This document shows, one piece after another, positions 18,593-27,384 of a DNA stretch of 64,000 nt. The DNA comes from Bacillota bacterium (lineage in GTDB: Bacteria > Bacillota > UBA4882 > UBA8346), in contig JAFABB010000029.1 of NCBI GenBank assembly GCA_023426245.1, forward strand, positions 1-64,000, written 5' to 3'. The number at the start of each line of letters is the position of its first letter. Position 1 is the stretch's first letter. The position numbers and the translations under genes were made by a program. The notes under the pieces are model-generated. The model had not been told where the DNA came from, searched no databases, and saw only the letters and a program-made list of their open reading frames with translations.

Positions 18593-20557
18593 TTACGAAC
18601 TCCCACTGCTAATTACAACCGCTTCATACTGTTCCAACGGCCCTAGCGCTATTTTTATCACCCCATTTTGATAACTCCATGGAGGCGGATTATTGTTTGT
18701 TAGCGAACTCAGCTTGATTGGTTGTTTCGCCAGAGGAATCTCCAGGGTCAGATCATGAATGGGAATTTGTTTAGCGACGGTGGTGCCATTAAACCCTGAC
18801 AGATTGATCAGTTGCAATAAATATTGCTCCTGGCCGCAACGATCAAAGAAAATTTCCACACAGTTCGGTGCGTTGGTCCTATAAAAACGCCACTCCCGGC
18901 AATAATAATCGAGCAAGTTGGTAAGAATCCATTTATGGTCTTCAAAGCCGTGCTGGTAGTATAGGGCGCCGGGATGCCACGGTAAACAGATGTAATGCCG
19001 GTCCCTGGAAACAACCGCACCTGGATGATCCAATATTTCATGACCGAAACAACGTTCCGGGGGACCGTAATTGGCCGGGCTTACTAACGGCAGCAGTTTA
19101 GTCCCTTCTGTAGCAACACAGGCGAAGGCCCCATCAATGAACACCCAGTCCCGTTCGGTAAAACTTGTAAAGATTGCTTTTTCCCTGGTCAATAAATAAG
19201 CGGAACGGGTATTGTTGATGATGCCGATGTTTTTAAGATCGATACTGGCAAGCTTTTCCAAATCACTTTCGTCAGATGCGCCGGTGACCACCACGGTGAT
19301 GTCGGCCACCTTCAAAGCATCCCAATGCTCGTCTGTGATACAACTGATGTCGGGAATCATCACTACCCGATAGCGCCCGAGCTTCTCAAAAACCGGACCG
19401 ATTTCGCCGCTGCGGACAACATCAAACAGAATGTGTTCTTCCTTCAATGCCTTAAAAATACCCAAATACTCCAGATTATTATTCCCTGCCGGCTTTATCA
19501 GCAGGACCGTGGCCAGAGAATGAAGCTTCCCGAAATACGCTTCATTTTTAGCATGTAAAGAGTACACTTCCCGCACATATTCAAAATTATCCCGGTCCGG
19601 ATAATCCGCAAAAACACCGATAATACAAAAATCTAGTCCCGACCCGGCGGCCAGACTTTGATAAAGTCGAATCCGGGTCAGCTCTTTCGATACGCCCATA
19701 AACCGGTAAAAAATATCGACCGCGTTAATTACGCAATTGCTGATAATCTTATCATCCCAAGTATGTCGGACCGAAGCGACATTTTCCGAACCGGAATAAA
19801 TCCAAAACGGATAGGGCCGGTCGATTGCACTATTCGATTCCTTTCTGATAATGTCGACATCTTGAGAATGATAGGTGCAGACCGCAACTTCCGGATTGAT
19901 GCTCCGGACCAGTAAATGGATGTTATGCAAAATCTCACCCACTGTAACTTCCTGAAACCGTACATATTGCTTGTAAGAAGGAGCCTTGGCATCTTCCTGC
20001 GCCGGCAGCGCCATCCCGCAAAACTCTAAGAAGCGTTTTTTACAGGAATCACAGTGACAGATGCCATAATAATGATTACTATAATCACGGGTCTGATAGC
20101 CGAACATGTTAAAAAAAATCCCGTCTACCGGATAGTTTTCCAAAACCTCCCGGATTATAGCCAATGAAAGCTTCTGTTGGTATTCGCCGTTAACACAAGT
20201 ATGGATAGTGTCATTATAACGTATCGGATCGCCGTCGGCCGATTTAAAATACCAGTCGGGATGATCCTGGAAGAGACTTTCATGAGTTTTACTAAAATCA
20301 AAACGGGCAATCACTCTAATATGATTGGCGTGACATTTTCGCACAATTTCGCCGAAGGTATCCCGATCCGTGATACATCGCTTGGTAAATTCCAGTTCCG
20401 ATGGATAAAAAGTGGTGATTCCTCCGGCACCCACCATTAAAACATTACAGGAATAAGTTTGAAGCTCCGCGATAAGTTGCTCGATATCCATATTGGCATC
20501 AATATCACGCAGATTATTCTGGATCAACCTCAGATTATTCTCAAGCCACCAGGCCAT
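18593..20557 (-). CDS. Putative glycosidase, GHL6-type, copy 1
   Basis: A 654-residue protein of the hypothetical glycosyl hydrolase 6 type (PF14871-like). The N-terminal 340 residues are a TIM barrel with GAGGITTFYPS, IARFDFSKTHESLF, PVDGIFFNMFG and the signature C-x-C-x2-C followed by KKRF (ICHCDSCKKRF). A Rossmann-like trimerisation segment and a C-terminal beta domain follow (VEIFFDRCGQEQYLLQLINLSG). It has no signal peptide. Residue identity with the neighbouring 676-residue gene is moderate over the whole length, so the two are paralogues. Activity is not established for this family; an alpha-fucosidase or beta-galactosidase-like fold is suggested. Spacing to copy 2 is 56 bp. Confidence 0.72.
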   Translation of the reverse strand: MAWWLENNLRLIQNNLRDIDANMDIEQLIAELQTYSCNVLMVGAGGITTFYPSELEFTKRCITDRDTFGEIVRKCHANHIRVIARFDFSKTHESLFQDHPDWYFKSADGDPIRYNDTIHTCVNGEYQQKLSLAIIREVLENYPVDGIFFNMFGYQTRDYSNHYYGICHCDSCKKRFLEFCGMALPAQEDAKAPSYKQYVRFQEVTVGEILHNIHLLVRSINPEVAVCTYHSQDVDIIRKESNSAIDRPYPFWIYSGSENVASVRHTWDDKIISNCVINAVDIFYRFMGVSKELTRIRLYQSLAAGSGLDFCIIGVFADYPDRDNFEYVREVYSLHAKNEAYFGKLHSLATVLLIKPAGNNNLEYLGIFKALKEEHILFDVVRSGEIGPVFEKLGRYRVVMIPDISCITDEHWDALKVADITVVVTGASDESDLEKLASIDLKNIGIINNTRSAYLLTREKAIFTSFTERDWVFIDGAFACVATEGTKLLPLVSPANYGPPERCFGHEILDHPGAVVSRDRHYICLPWHPGALYYQHGFEDHKWILTNLLDYYCREWRFYRTNAPNCVEIFFDRCGQEQYLLQLINLSGFNGTTVAKQIPIHDLTLEIPLAKQPIKLSSLTNNNPPPWSYQNGVIKIALGPLEQYEAVVISSGSS

Positions 20558-20613
20558 AAGCGGATCTCCTTTGGAATACTCTTAAATTTTTAACCACAGT
20601 AATTCGTTTCGAC

Positions 20614-22644
20614 CTATTTGGGGTTTATTTTCAGACATTCCCAAACATCCAAACGGGGAATACTGATTTCAATGGTCCCTCCCAGGTTTACCCAAGAAAG
20701 TTCGGCGCCGGAAATCAATGCGGTCACCTCATACTGCTCATGGTCGGCTTCGGGTTGTTTGATGCGCAGTTTCAGGTCATACAAGGGCAGATTATCCACC
20801 AACGGCCGGGAACCGGCTCCGTTAACCAAATGGACCAACTGCGTCCGCCCCTTTTTGAAAGCAGCGATATACAGTCCCTGTATCGGAGTAATTGCCACCC
20901 TCCGCGTTCCCTCAAGCAACAAATTGATCATGTTACTCAGGAGATTATAATGTTCGGCCAGTCGATAATCATTTATTAGTGTACTGAGCGAAAATGGCAA
21001 ATATAATACTTTTCCCTGGCCCAAAGTATTCAAGATCAACATGGGAATATCGGTCTCAGCAACCAGCAAGGAAGCGCGTTCGGGCGGAGCTCCCACACTG
21101 TCAACCGGCGCAAAGGGCGGGACCTGGGTTAACAGGACCTTAGCCGTACTCCGGGGAGTAATGTACCCGACAATTCCCCGCAGTGCGATGAGTTCGGTGT
21201 TTTCAAACCCCTGCCGCAACCGCCGGGCATCGGAATCCAAGGCGGAATCCCCCGCAAAACGCAGATAAGTCGCAGCAAGCTCCCCGGAGCGATATAAATT
21301 GCCATCGAAGCCTAGCAAATCACGGATTGAAGCGCCTATACCATCCACATCCATGTTTGAACCTTCCAATAATAACCGGCCTCCCGTTTTGACAAAACTG
21401 GTTACCATCTCGATGTTGGACTCATTAAGCCCATTTTCGGGCAAAATTAGTAATCGGTATTTTTTTAAGGCTGCCAAGGTTAGCTGCTCGTTTAAGATCA
21501 GATCAAACGGAATCTGCCGGTTAATCAAGCCGTTGGCAATACCGACCGCTGATGGAGAGGCATTCCAGAGTAATACCACTTCCGAATCGGAAAGGGCGCC
21601 TTCCATATCACCGGACACACGCCGGATACGTTGATTAAACCGGGTCACCGTGGTGAGGATTCTCTTGTCAGTAATCGTCAGATCGAACCCGGTCAGTGAA
21701 TGCCAAATATTACCTCCACTGGCCGTAATCAGGCTCAACCAGTATTCATATTCAGCAGTGGGGAGCCCGGTATGTCTCCAATCCATGCCGGGTGAGGAAT
21801 GAATGATTCCGTAAGGCACCAGTTTTTCCTCCACCGTCCGGCCTTTTTTAATATGAAGAATCGGTTTGGTGATATCAGGAATTTTTAACCGACCCAACGA
21901 TAAAATATCTTGCGGTTCAGCGCAAATCTGATCGGCCACTTCCAGCCGGTAAGCCAGCCGGGCATCATCAGTATAATAAAGTATCAACGGCAGATCCGCT
22001 CTGCTCGCTTTCATGGCGGTCTGTAACTTCTGAATATTATCGTGGACACAAAGATGTTGCCAGTCGGGATGAAAATCTTTTACCTGCTCCGGTAAGTCAG
22101 CGTTAAAAATCTGCCTGTAGCGTTGCCGGCAATTTTCGCAGTAACACGGGATGAAACCGGGATTATTTAAAAAAACTCCGTCAATATCGTATTTAGCAAG
22201 AACTTCTTTCAAAATGGGGATGGCGACTGCCTGATCACGATAAGCACTGTTAATGCAGGTTGACATCAGCAGCGACCAGTTACCCGGCCGTTTCGCACCG
22301 ATGATTTCAGGATCGCCACTTATAGTTTTAACAAACCACCAGGGCCTTTGAGCATAGACCCGATCCTCGGCCTTACTGAAATCAAACCGCGCAATCAATT
22401 TCATGCCCTTTTGGTGACAGGTCTCAATCACTTCCGTTAATAAGTCCCTTCCTTTTGGAAGATAAGGGTTAACGGCATGAAACGGCACTTCAGTCGGATA
22501 CCAGGCATAGATGCCACCGACATTATAGACAAGGGCATTGGCACCCATATCGGCAACCGCCCCAACCAGCTTTTGGGGATCCATCCGTGGGGTATAGAGT
22601 ACTTGCAAATTAGTCTGAATTACAATATCGTTACTATGATTCAT
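20614..22644 (-). CDS. Putative glycosidase, GHL6-type, copy 2
   Basis: A 676-residue paralogue of the gene at 18593. The same landmarks are present: GGIYAWYPTEVPFH, LIARFDFSKAEDRVYAQRPWWF, DIDGVFLNNPGFIPCYCENCRQRY, then the sugar-locus style beta-galactosidase trimerisation region (LLLEGSNMDVDG) and a C-terminal beta sandwich. It is probably cytoplasmic. Having two diverged copies next to a complete importer suggests that they cut different linkages in one imported oligosaccharide. Catalytic acids cannot be named with certainty. Confidence 0.72.
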   Translation of the reverse strand: MNHSNDIVIQTNLQVLYTPRMDPQKLVGAVADMGANALVYNVGGIYAWYPTEVPFHAVNPYLPKGRDLLTEVIETCHQKGMKLIARFDFSKAEDRVYAQRPWWFVKTISGDPEIIGAKRPGNWSLLMSTCINSAYRDQAVAIPILKEVLAKYDIDGVFLNNPGFIPCYCENCRQRYRQIFNADLPEQVKDFHPDWQHLCVHDNIQKLQTAMKASRADLPLILYYTDDARLAYRLEVADQICAEPQDILSLGRLKIPDITKPILHIKKGRTVEEKLVPYGIIHSSPGMDWRHTGLPTAEYEYWLSLITASGGNIWHSLTGFDLTITDKRILTTVTRFNQRIRRVSGDMEGALSDSEVVLLWNASPSAVGIANGLINRQIPFDLILNEQLTLAALKKYRLLILPENGLNESNIEMVTSFVKTGGRLLLEGSNMDVDGIGASIRDLLGFDGNLYRSGELAATYLRFAGDSALDSDARRLRQGFENTELIALRGIVGYITPRSTAKVLLTQVPPFAPVDSVGAPPERASLLVAETDIPMLILNTLGQGKVLYLPFSLSTLINDYRLAEHYNLLSNMINLLLEGTRRVAITPIQGLYIAAFKKGRTQLVHLVNGAGSRPLVDNLPLYDLKLRIKQPEADHEQYEVTALISGAELSWVNLGGTIEISIPRLDVWECLKINPK

Positions 22645-22692
22645 CAGAACCTCCCTCTACCGGTTAGCCCTATTTATCACTAATGCTCTTGT

Positions 22693-22739
22693 AACGGTGG
22701 ATTACACAGGTCCTAAACAGAGCCTGTGTAATCTCCGTT
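22693..22739 (-). other. Intercistronic stem-loop after the solute-binding protein gene
   Basis: AACGG-GATTACACAGG pairs with CCTGTGTAATC-CCGTT (16 pairs with one bulge) around a 12-base loop. It follows the binding-protein stop at 22758 and precedes the first GHL6 gene. There is no long T-run, so it may stabilise the abundant 5' part of the transcript or attenuate downstream expression, a common arrangement in ABC operons. Confidence 0.55.
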
Positions 22740-22757
22740 TAGTTATAAAGATCCCTA

Positions 22758-24350
22758 TCAGTGCGATTTATTATAGAACTCCTGCCACATTGCGGTATAC
22801 TCATCAACTTTGAGCTGTTTGCATTTTTTGAGATGATCTTTCCACATGGCATCGTCAATACCGACGACAATCGCCGTGGCTTTAAACTTTTGCATGTAAT
22901 TGTCGATATCCACAAAAAGTGCGTTTCGGGCGTTGACTTTTTCGGGGTCATACAATCGAAACGGCATTACCTTGACCGCGTACTTTTGAGCAACCGCACT
23001 CGCTTCGCGCTTAATCTGGTTGCGGCGATCCGGCACCTCTAAATCAGCCCACTTTTTCCACAAATATAACGGGCTATATAGGCCTCCGGCAGCCGTACGT
23101 TTAAATTGGGTGAGATTCATGCCTTCCGGTACATATTTACTGGTCTGGGTCCAGTGATCTTTGCCGACCCGTTCCCAACCGCCATTATGTTCAGGGCCCC
23201 ATTTCCAAAGCATTACCATATCCAGGTTGGACATTAAAGTATCATAATACCGCAACAGGACGGCCGGATCCTTGCATTGCCTGGTAATACTGAAACCCTC
23301 TAAGTTACCGATAGGCAATTTTTTTTGAATCCAAAGCCGATTACCTTTGGGCCCCTTTAAAGGCGGTAACGGAATATAATTGGCAAATCTTTCATCCATG
23401 GAATCCGGAATGTAAAACATGATTGAGCCAATGATTAAATCGGGATTAGACGCTTTCGCATTAACCTGTGCATTGGTTTGGGTAAAGAAATCCTTGTCCA
23501 TCAAACCTTCGGCATAGAGCTGATGCATCCATTTCAACGCCTCGTAGTACCCGGGCTGATTTCCGCCGAAAATGACTTTTTTCCCATCCAGTGAATAAAC
23601 GTATTCCGGAGTATCCATGACGCCGAAAGCTCCAAACAACGGGTCTATACTTTGGTTGGTCCGATCCGACTGGCGGCCGGTAAAGGGAATTTCATCCGCC
23701 TTGCCGTTTCCATTGGGATCACCCTTTTTAAAAGCGCGTAAAACATCCAGATATTCATCGGTGGTTTGCGGTACTTTCTTGCCCAGTTTTTTGAGCCAGT
23801 CGCCATTGATCCACAAAGTAGCGCCGATCGTAGCTGAGGGATTGTCATAATCTGTGGGCAGGCAGTAAATTTCACCATCCGGAGCGGTAATCGCTTTTCT
23901 TATCCGCTCGTCCTTGTTCAGCATCTCTGAAATATTGGGACAATACCGGTAAATATCTTTTTTTAACGGCCTAAACAAGTCAATGTTTTGCATAATATCA
24001 ACATTGCTACCTGAAAAGGCGTCGGGAAGATTACCGGAAGCCAACATCACGTTGACTTTCTCATTCCAGTTTGCCAAGGGAATATCAATCCATTCGATAT
24101 GGACATTGGTTAACTTTTCAGTTTCGTTTACACAAAGCTTTTGGGCGAAATCGTTTTGACTGTCCGGGTCTTTCGTTACCGCAATCCGAAAAGTCTTTTT
24201 CTGATTTAAAATCGGCAGGCCGGCTGTATACATATCGCCTGCCAATTTGGAACGGTTGCCGTTTTTGGGGGCGGTGAACGCACTGCCAGCCAAAATCAGT
24301 AACAACGAAACGTTCAGCAAAATATACACTGCCATTCTTCTTTGTTTCAT
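22758..24350 (-). CDS. Extracellular solute-binding protein of an LplABC-type importer
   Basis: A 530-residue family 1 solute-binding protein (LplA-like). Residues 1-28 form a signal peptide (LLNVSLLLILAGSAFTA) with no lipobox Cys, unlike most Gram-positive binding proteins, so attachment must differ or the protein is released. The mature part has the typical MLASGNLPDAFSGSN and PTDYDNPSATIGATLWINGDWLKKLG. It sits immediately after two permease genes in transcription order. No dedicated ATPase is encoded, as is usual for this class, which shares a general MsmX-type ATPase. The ligand is unknown, presumably the beta-linked oligosaccharide broken down by the downstream enzymes. Confidence 0.85.
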   Translation of the reverse strand: MKQRRMAVYILLNVSLLLILAGSAFTAPKNGNRSKLAGDMYTAGLPILNQKKTFRIAVTKDPDSQNDFAQKLCVNETEKLTNVHIEWIDIPLANWNEKVNVMLASGNLPDAFSGSNVDIMQNIDLFRPLKKDIYRYCPNISEMLNKDERIRKAITAPDGEIYCLPTDYDNPSATIGATLWINGDWLKKLGKKVPQTTDEYLDVLRAFKKGDPNGNGKADEIPFTGRQSDRTNQSIDPLFGAFGVMDTPEYVYSLDGKKVIFGGNQPGYYEALKWMHQLYAEGLMDKDFFTQTNAQVNAKASNPDLIIGSIMFYIPDSMDERFANYIPLPPLKGPKGNRLWIQKKLPIGNLEGFSITRQCKDPAVLLRYYDTLMSNLDMVMLWKWGPEHNGGWERVGKDHWTQTSKYVPEGMNLTQFKRTAAGGLYSPLYLWKKWADLEVPDRRNQIKREASAVAQKYAVKVMPFRLYDPEKVNARNALFVDIDNYMQKFKATAIVVGIDDAMWKDHLKKCKQLKVDEYTAMWQEFYNKSH

Positions 24351-24491
24351 TGGAATACCCTCCTCCTAGTCATTTTCCCCTTAATCAGTATTATCGGAAA
24401 CAAACCTGTTGGCCTCGCCCCCTTTCAATATCTTATTTTTCTTCCGGAATATTGCCCTGAATAAAGTCTCCTCCATCGGCCGGAGCAAAGC

Positions 24492-25406
24492 TTACCCCTT
24501 AATACTGCCAACCATGACTCCACGGATGAAAAATCTTTGCGCCAGCAGATAAACAACCAATACCGGAAGTGAACCGACAATAATCACACAATATTTAACT
24601 GTCTCCTGCAACCGAAGCATTTGAACCTGAGCGTGTAAATCGGCGCCCTCCATATTAATTGATTCCGCGCTGACCAGGATTTCCCGTAAAATAAGTTGGA
24701 GCGGATATAGTTTCGGTTCATTGATATAGATCAGCGCATTGAAAAAGGAGTTCCAGTGCCCAACCGCATAGAACAGGAAAATCACCGCCACAATCTCTTT
24801 GGATAATGGCAGGACAATGTTGAGAAAAAACCGTCCATTACCGCAACCGTCAATCCGGGCCGCTTCAAGAAGTTCATCGGATATTTTCGACTTAAAAAAG
24901 GTGCGGGTCACGATTAAATTAAATACCGAAAAAGAGCCTAAAATCATCAGGACATACGGAGTGTTAATGAGTCCCAAATTTTTAACCACAATATAAGTAG
25001 GAATCAACCCACCATTGAAGTACATGGTAAAGACCATCATTTTGGTTATCAATGAAGCGCCAACCAGATCCTTGCGGGAAAGCGCGTAACCGCCGAGGAT
25101 AGTCAATCCGACTCCCAGGATAGTCCCACCGCCGGTATAAAGTAAGGTATTACGATATCCGATCCAAATCCGCGGGTCCTTCATAACGCTGATATAGGAG
25201 GTCAGTTCGGGATGAACCGGCCAAAACAGAACCTTACCGGTTTGAATAGCCGTTGGGTCGCTAAATGAGGCTAAAATCACGAAATATAAAGGATACAATA
25301 CCAAAATTGTTCCCAGGATTAATAATAGATTGACTATAACATTGAATATTTTGTCAACCTTCGTATCATGGATCGCATAATTCGCTGCTTTAACTTGATC
25401 CGCCAT
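24492..25406 (-). CDS. Carbohydrate ABC transporter permease (LplC-like)
   Basis: A 304-residue inner-membrane permease with about six hydrophobic helices. The cytoplasmic coupling motif is EAARIDGCGNGRFFLNIVLPLSKE. The C-terminus FIRGVMVGSIKG is typical of the LplC subfamily. It pairs with the upstream permease, separated by 17 bp, to form the membrane channel of one sugar importer. The first 25 residues are cytoplasmic and lack a signal. Confidence 0.9.
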   Translation of the reverse strand: MADQVKAANYAIHDTKVDKIFNVIVNLLLILGTILVLYPLYFVILASFSDPTAIQTGKVLFWPVHPELTSYISVMKDPRIWIGYRNTLLYTGGGTILGVGLTILGGYALSRKDLVGASLITKMMVFTMYFNGGLIPTYIVVKNLGLINTPYVLMILGSFSVFNLIVTRTFFKSKISDELLEAARIDGCGNGRFFLNIVLPLSKEIVAVIFLFYAVGHWNSFFNALIYINEPKLYPLQLILREILVSAESINMEGADLHAQVQMLRLQETVKYCVIIVGSLPVLVVYLLAQRFFIRGVMVGSIKG

Positions 25407-25423
25407 AGTTCATTCCCCCTTGG

Positions 25424-26371
25424 TCACCATAAGCTGTTTCCGGAAACTTTTCGGGCAATCCGGTTTACCGTCAATAATAAGATGAAGCTAATGATATTGT
25501 TGAAAAGGCCGATTGCTGTTGCATAGCTGTACTGCGCGCTCTGGAGCCCGATTTTATAAACATAAGTGGAGATGATCTCCGAACGTTCCAGATTTAAGCT
25601 GTTTTGAAGCAACAACGACTTTTCGAACCCGACACTCATCAAACTCCCGACGTTCATAATCAAAAGGATAATCATGGTGGGCATAATCGCCGGCAAATCA
25701 ATATGCCAAATCCGTTTTAGTTTGTTTGCGCCATCGACAATTGCCGCTTCATGAAGTTCGTCATTAACACTGGTAAGCGCAGCCACATAAATGACTGCTT
25801 GATATCCGGTATGTTGCCATACGGATGACCAGACATAAACTGACTGATATATCGATGCACTTCCAAGAAACGCAATCGGCGCTATCCCGAAAAGTTGGAG
25901 AATTTGATTGAACAAACCATTGCTGCCGCAAAAGACCACCAGCATTCCGGCAATAACCACCACTGAGATTAAATGTGGGGCAAAGGTCATGGTCTGGGCC
26001 ATTTTTTTAAGTTTGGGCATGGTGGTATAGTTCAGGACTAACGCCAGGATGATCGGAAGCGGAAAGCTCACCAGCAACTGATAAATACTCAGACTCAAAG
26101 TGTTATACAAAAGAGTGGTAAATTGATAGGAATTAAAAAACCGGGCAAAATGAGAAAACCACGGATCAGCGAAAGGACTGCCCCAAATGCCCAATACTGC
26201 CCGAAAATCTTTAAAAGCAATTTGAATCCCGTAAAGTGGAATATAGTTAAATAAAATGATGTACGTCAGACAAGGTAACAAAAAAAGATAAAGTAACCAA
26301 TTTTTAACGATATCCCCCTTTAGTTTTAAAAATTTCCTCTTTGAACATTCAGTGCTGCTTATTGACTTCAT
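25424..26371 (-). CDS. Carbohydrate ABC transporter permease (LplB-like), first gene of the locus
   Basis: A 315-residue permease with the coupling motif EAAIVDGANKLKRIWHIDLPAIMP and helices such as WLLYLFLLPCLTYIILFNYIPLYGI. The ATG has AGGGAG 8 bases upstream. It heads the co-oriented cluster extending to 8296, so the promoter should lie in 26372-26580. It belongs with the permease at 24492 and the binding protein at 22758. Confidence 0.9.
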   Translation of the reverse strand: MKSISSTECSKRKFLKLKGDIVKNWLLYLFLLPCLTYIILFNYIPLYGIQIAFKDFRAVLGIWGSPFADPWFSHFARFFNSYQFTTLLYNTLSLSIYQLLVSFPLPIILALVLNYTTMPKLKKMAQTMTFAPHLISVVVIAGMLVVFCGSNGLFNQILQLFGIAPIAFLGSASIYQSVYVWSSVWQHTGYQAVIYVAALTSVNDELHEAAIVDGANKLKRIWHIDLPAIMPTMIILLIMNVGSLMSVGFEKSLLLQNSLNLERSEIISTYVYKIGLQSAQYSYATAIGLFNNIISFILLLTVNRIARKVSGNSLW

Positions 26372-26411
26372 TTACATACTCCCTCGCGCTTAAAAAATAT
26401 TTAATTAATTT

Positions 26412-26430
26412 GTTAATCAATATTAATCAA
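26412..26430 (-). promoter_or_regulatory. Tandem TTGATTAA repeats upstream of the sugar locus
   Basis: On the minus strand the sequence reads TTGATTAATATTGATTAAC, two 8-base direct repeats 10 bases apart, in an A+T-rich stretch about 45-60 bp before the first permease gene. One-turn spacing fits binding by an AraC-type dimer. No convincing -35/-10 pair was identified, so the regulatory role is inference. Confidence 0.3.
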
Positions 26431-26595
26431 TTTAAGTTTAAACCCACCGTAAAAATATTCATATACGCATTTCTTGAAAAAAATAGGCATTTGATGAAAA
26501 GCCCGACAATCTGATTGCAAATGCTTTTTTAATGGAGTTTTGTGTTGATAGAAATAGTAGCAAAGGGATTTTTTATGGAGAAAAACAAAAAAATA

Positions 26596-26629
26596 ACCCC
26601 TAACCGATATTGAAGTTAGGAGTTTTTAA
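26596..26629. terminator. Hairpin terminator-like, both strands
   Basis: CCCTAAC pairs with GTTAGGA across a 10-base loop, with AGTTTTT on the plus strand and GTTATTTTTTT on the minus strand. It separates relic B from the promoter region of the sugar locus. Confidence 0.5.
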
Positions 26630-26639
26630 ACAATTCCGA

Positions 26640-26765
26640 CTAAGTTTATCAGCAGCTGGAACACTAGCTTGCATTAAAAAACGGACATGTTGTATAAGCA
26701 CTTCCCCCACACGATCTGAGATAATAACTTGGCGTTTCTTATTGCCGCCCATCAGCATTTGCTGT
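26640..26765 (-). pseudogene. Short coding relic B (paired with relic A)
   Basis: The minus-strand reading QQMLMGGNKKRQVIISDR continues with VGEVLIQHVRFLMQ and ends in a stop near 26606, about 50 codons without a supported start. It resembles relic A at 8205-8285. The family is not recognised. In 26372-26950 nothing else codes; 26822-26858 is a pyrimidine-rich tract. Confidence 0.35.
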
Positions 26766-26854
26766 TATTGCTTTCTTCATCATTTCATCCACCAAGGCTC
26801 TACCATGGGTTTTTCTTTCAAACTTCACCCTTCAACCTTCTCCCTTCACACTTT

Positions 26855-26912
26855 AAAAATTCAAAGCAAAAAGCCCGCAGAAATATCCGCGAGCTTTTTG
26901 CTTTGAATTTTT
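26855..26912 (-). terminator. tmRNA terminator, 20-bp perfect stem
   Basis: AAAAATTCAAAGCAAAAAGC at 26855-26874 is perfectly complementary to 26893-26912, with an 18-base loop. On the minus strand the descending arm ends in GAATTTTTAAAG. It lies 42 bp past the tmRNA 3' end and can act in both directions. Confidence 0.65.
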
Positions 26913-26916
26913 ATTT

Positions 26917-26936
26917 TGGTGGAGGCGTTCGCCTCT
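26917..26936 (-). repeat. att-like direct repeat, right copy
   Basis: This is 19/20 identical to 7194-7213. With its preceding T it also repeats the last 13 bases of the tmRNA region (TTTGGTGGAGGCG, 26952-26964) 37 bp away. The tmRNA 3' end is a well-known integrase attachment site. Confidence 0.4.
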
Positions 26937-26953
26937 AAAATTAGTTTAATATT

Positions 26954-27306
26954 TGGTGGAGGCGGGGGGAGTTGAACCCCCGTCCGAAAAGGTAACCGTA
27001 AAGACTTCTCCGGGTGCAGACTGCAATTTAAATTTCGCTTCCGGCTCGTCTACAGACGAACTAGCCGTTGGCTATCTCGATGATCTTAGCACCATCCTCC
27101 GAGAATTGAACGGTGAGCGCCTTGGTTTATTTGACGCCCGCACCGGCCTCCCAAGTTAAGCCCGGATTGGACGAGCCGTTATATTAAGCGGCTAAAGCTA
27201 ATTCTTGATTATTGGCACTTAATGTGCTTGCTGCAGTTTAACGAGGCCACAGCACCTCGACCCGCTATCCTTACCATCACACTCCCCGTCGAAACCGGTC
27301 GCCCCC
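26954..27306 (-). ncRNA. ssrA: tmRNA (transfer-messenger RNA)
   Basis: The minus strand begins GGGGGCGACCGGTTTCGAC, the conserved tmRNA 5' end, and finishes with GTTCAACTCCCCCCGCCTCCACCA, the T-arm and acceptor with encoded CCA. Length is 353 bases, normal for a one-piece tmRNA. The tag reading frame lies at 27184-27216 and encodes ANNQELALAA followed by TAA; the ALAA end is the usual protease signal. Together with SmpB, encoded just upstream, it rescues stalled ribosomes. Confidence 0.96.
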
Positions 27307-27384
27307 GGTTTTAAAATGAAAAGTATAAATGGTGACAAAAAAATTAAAAAAATTTGAGATAAACTATAATGAAAGTTTTTCCCT

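Noticed and set aside
26610..26938. Plus-strand frames of 69-98 residues upstream of tmRNA
   Set aside because: They run through terminator stems and the att-like repeat, with no start signals.
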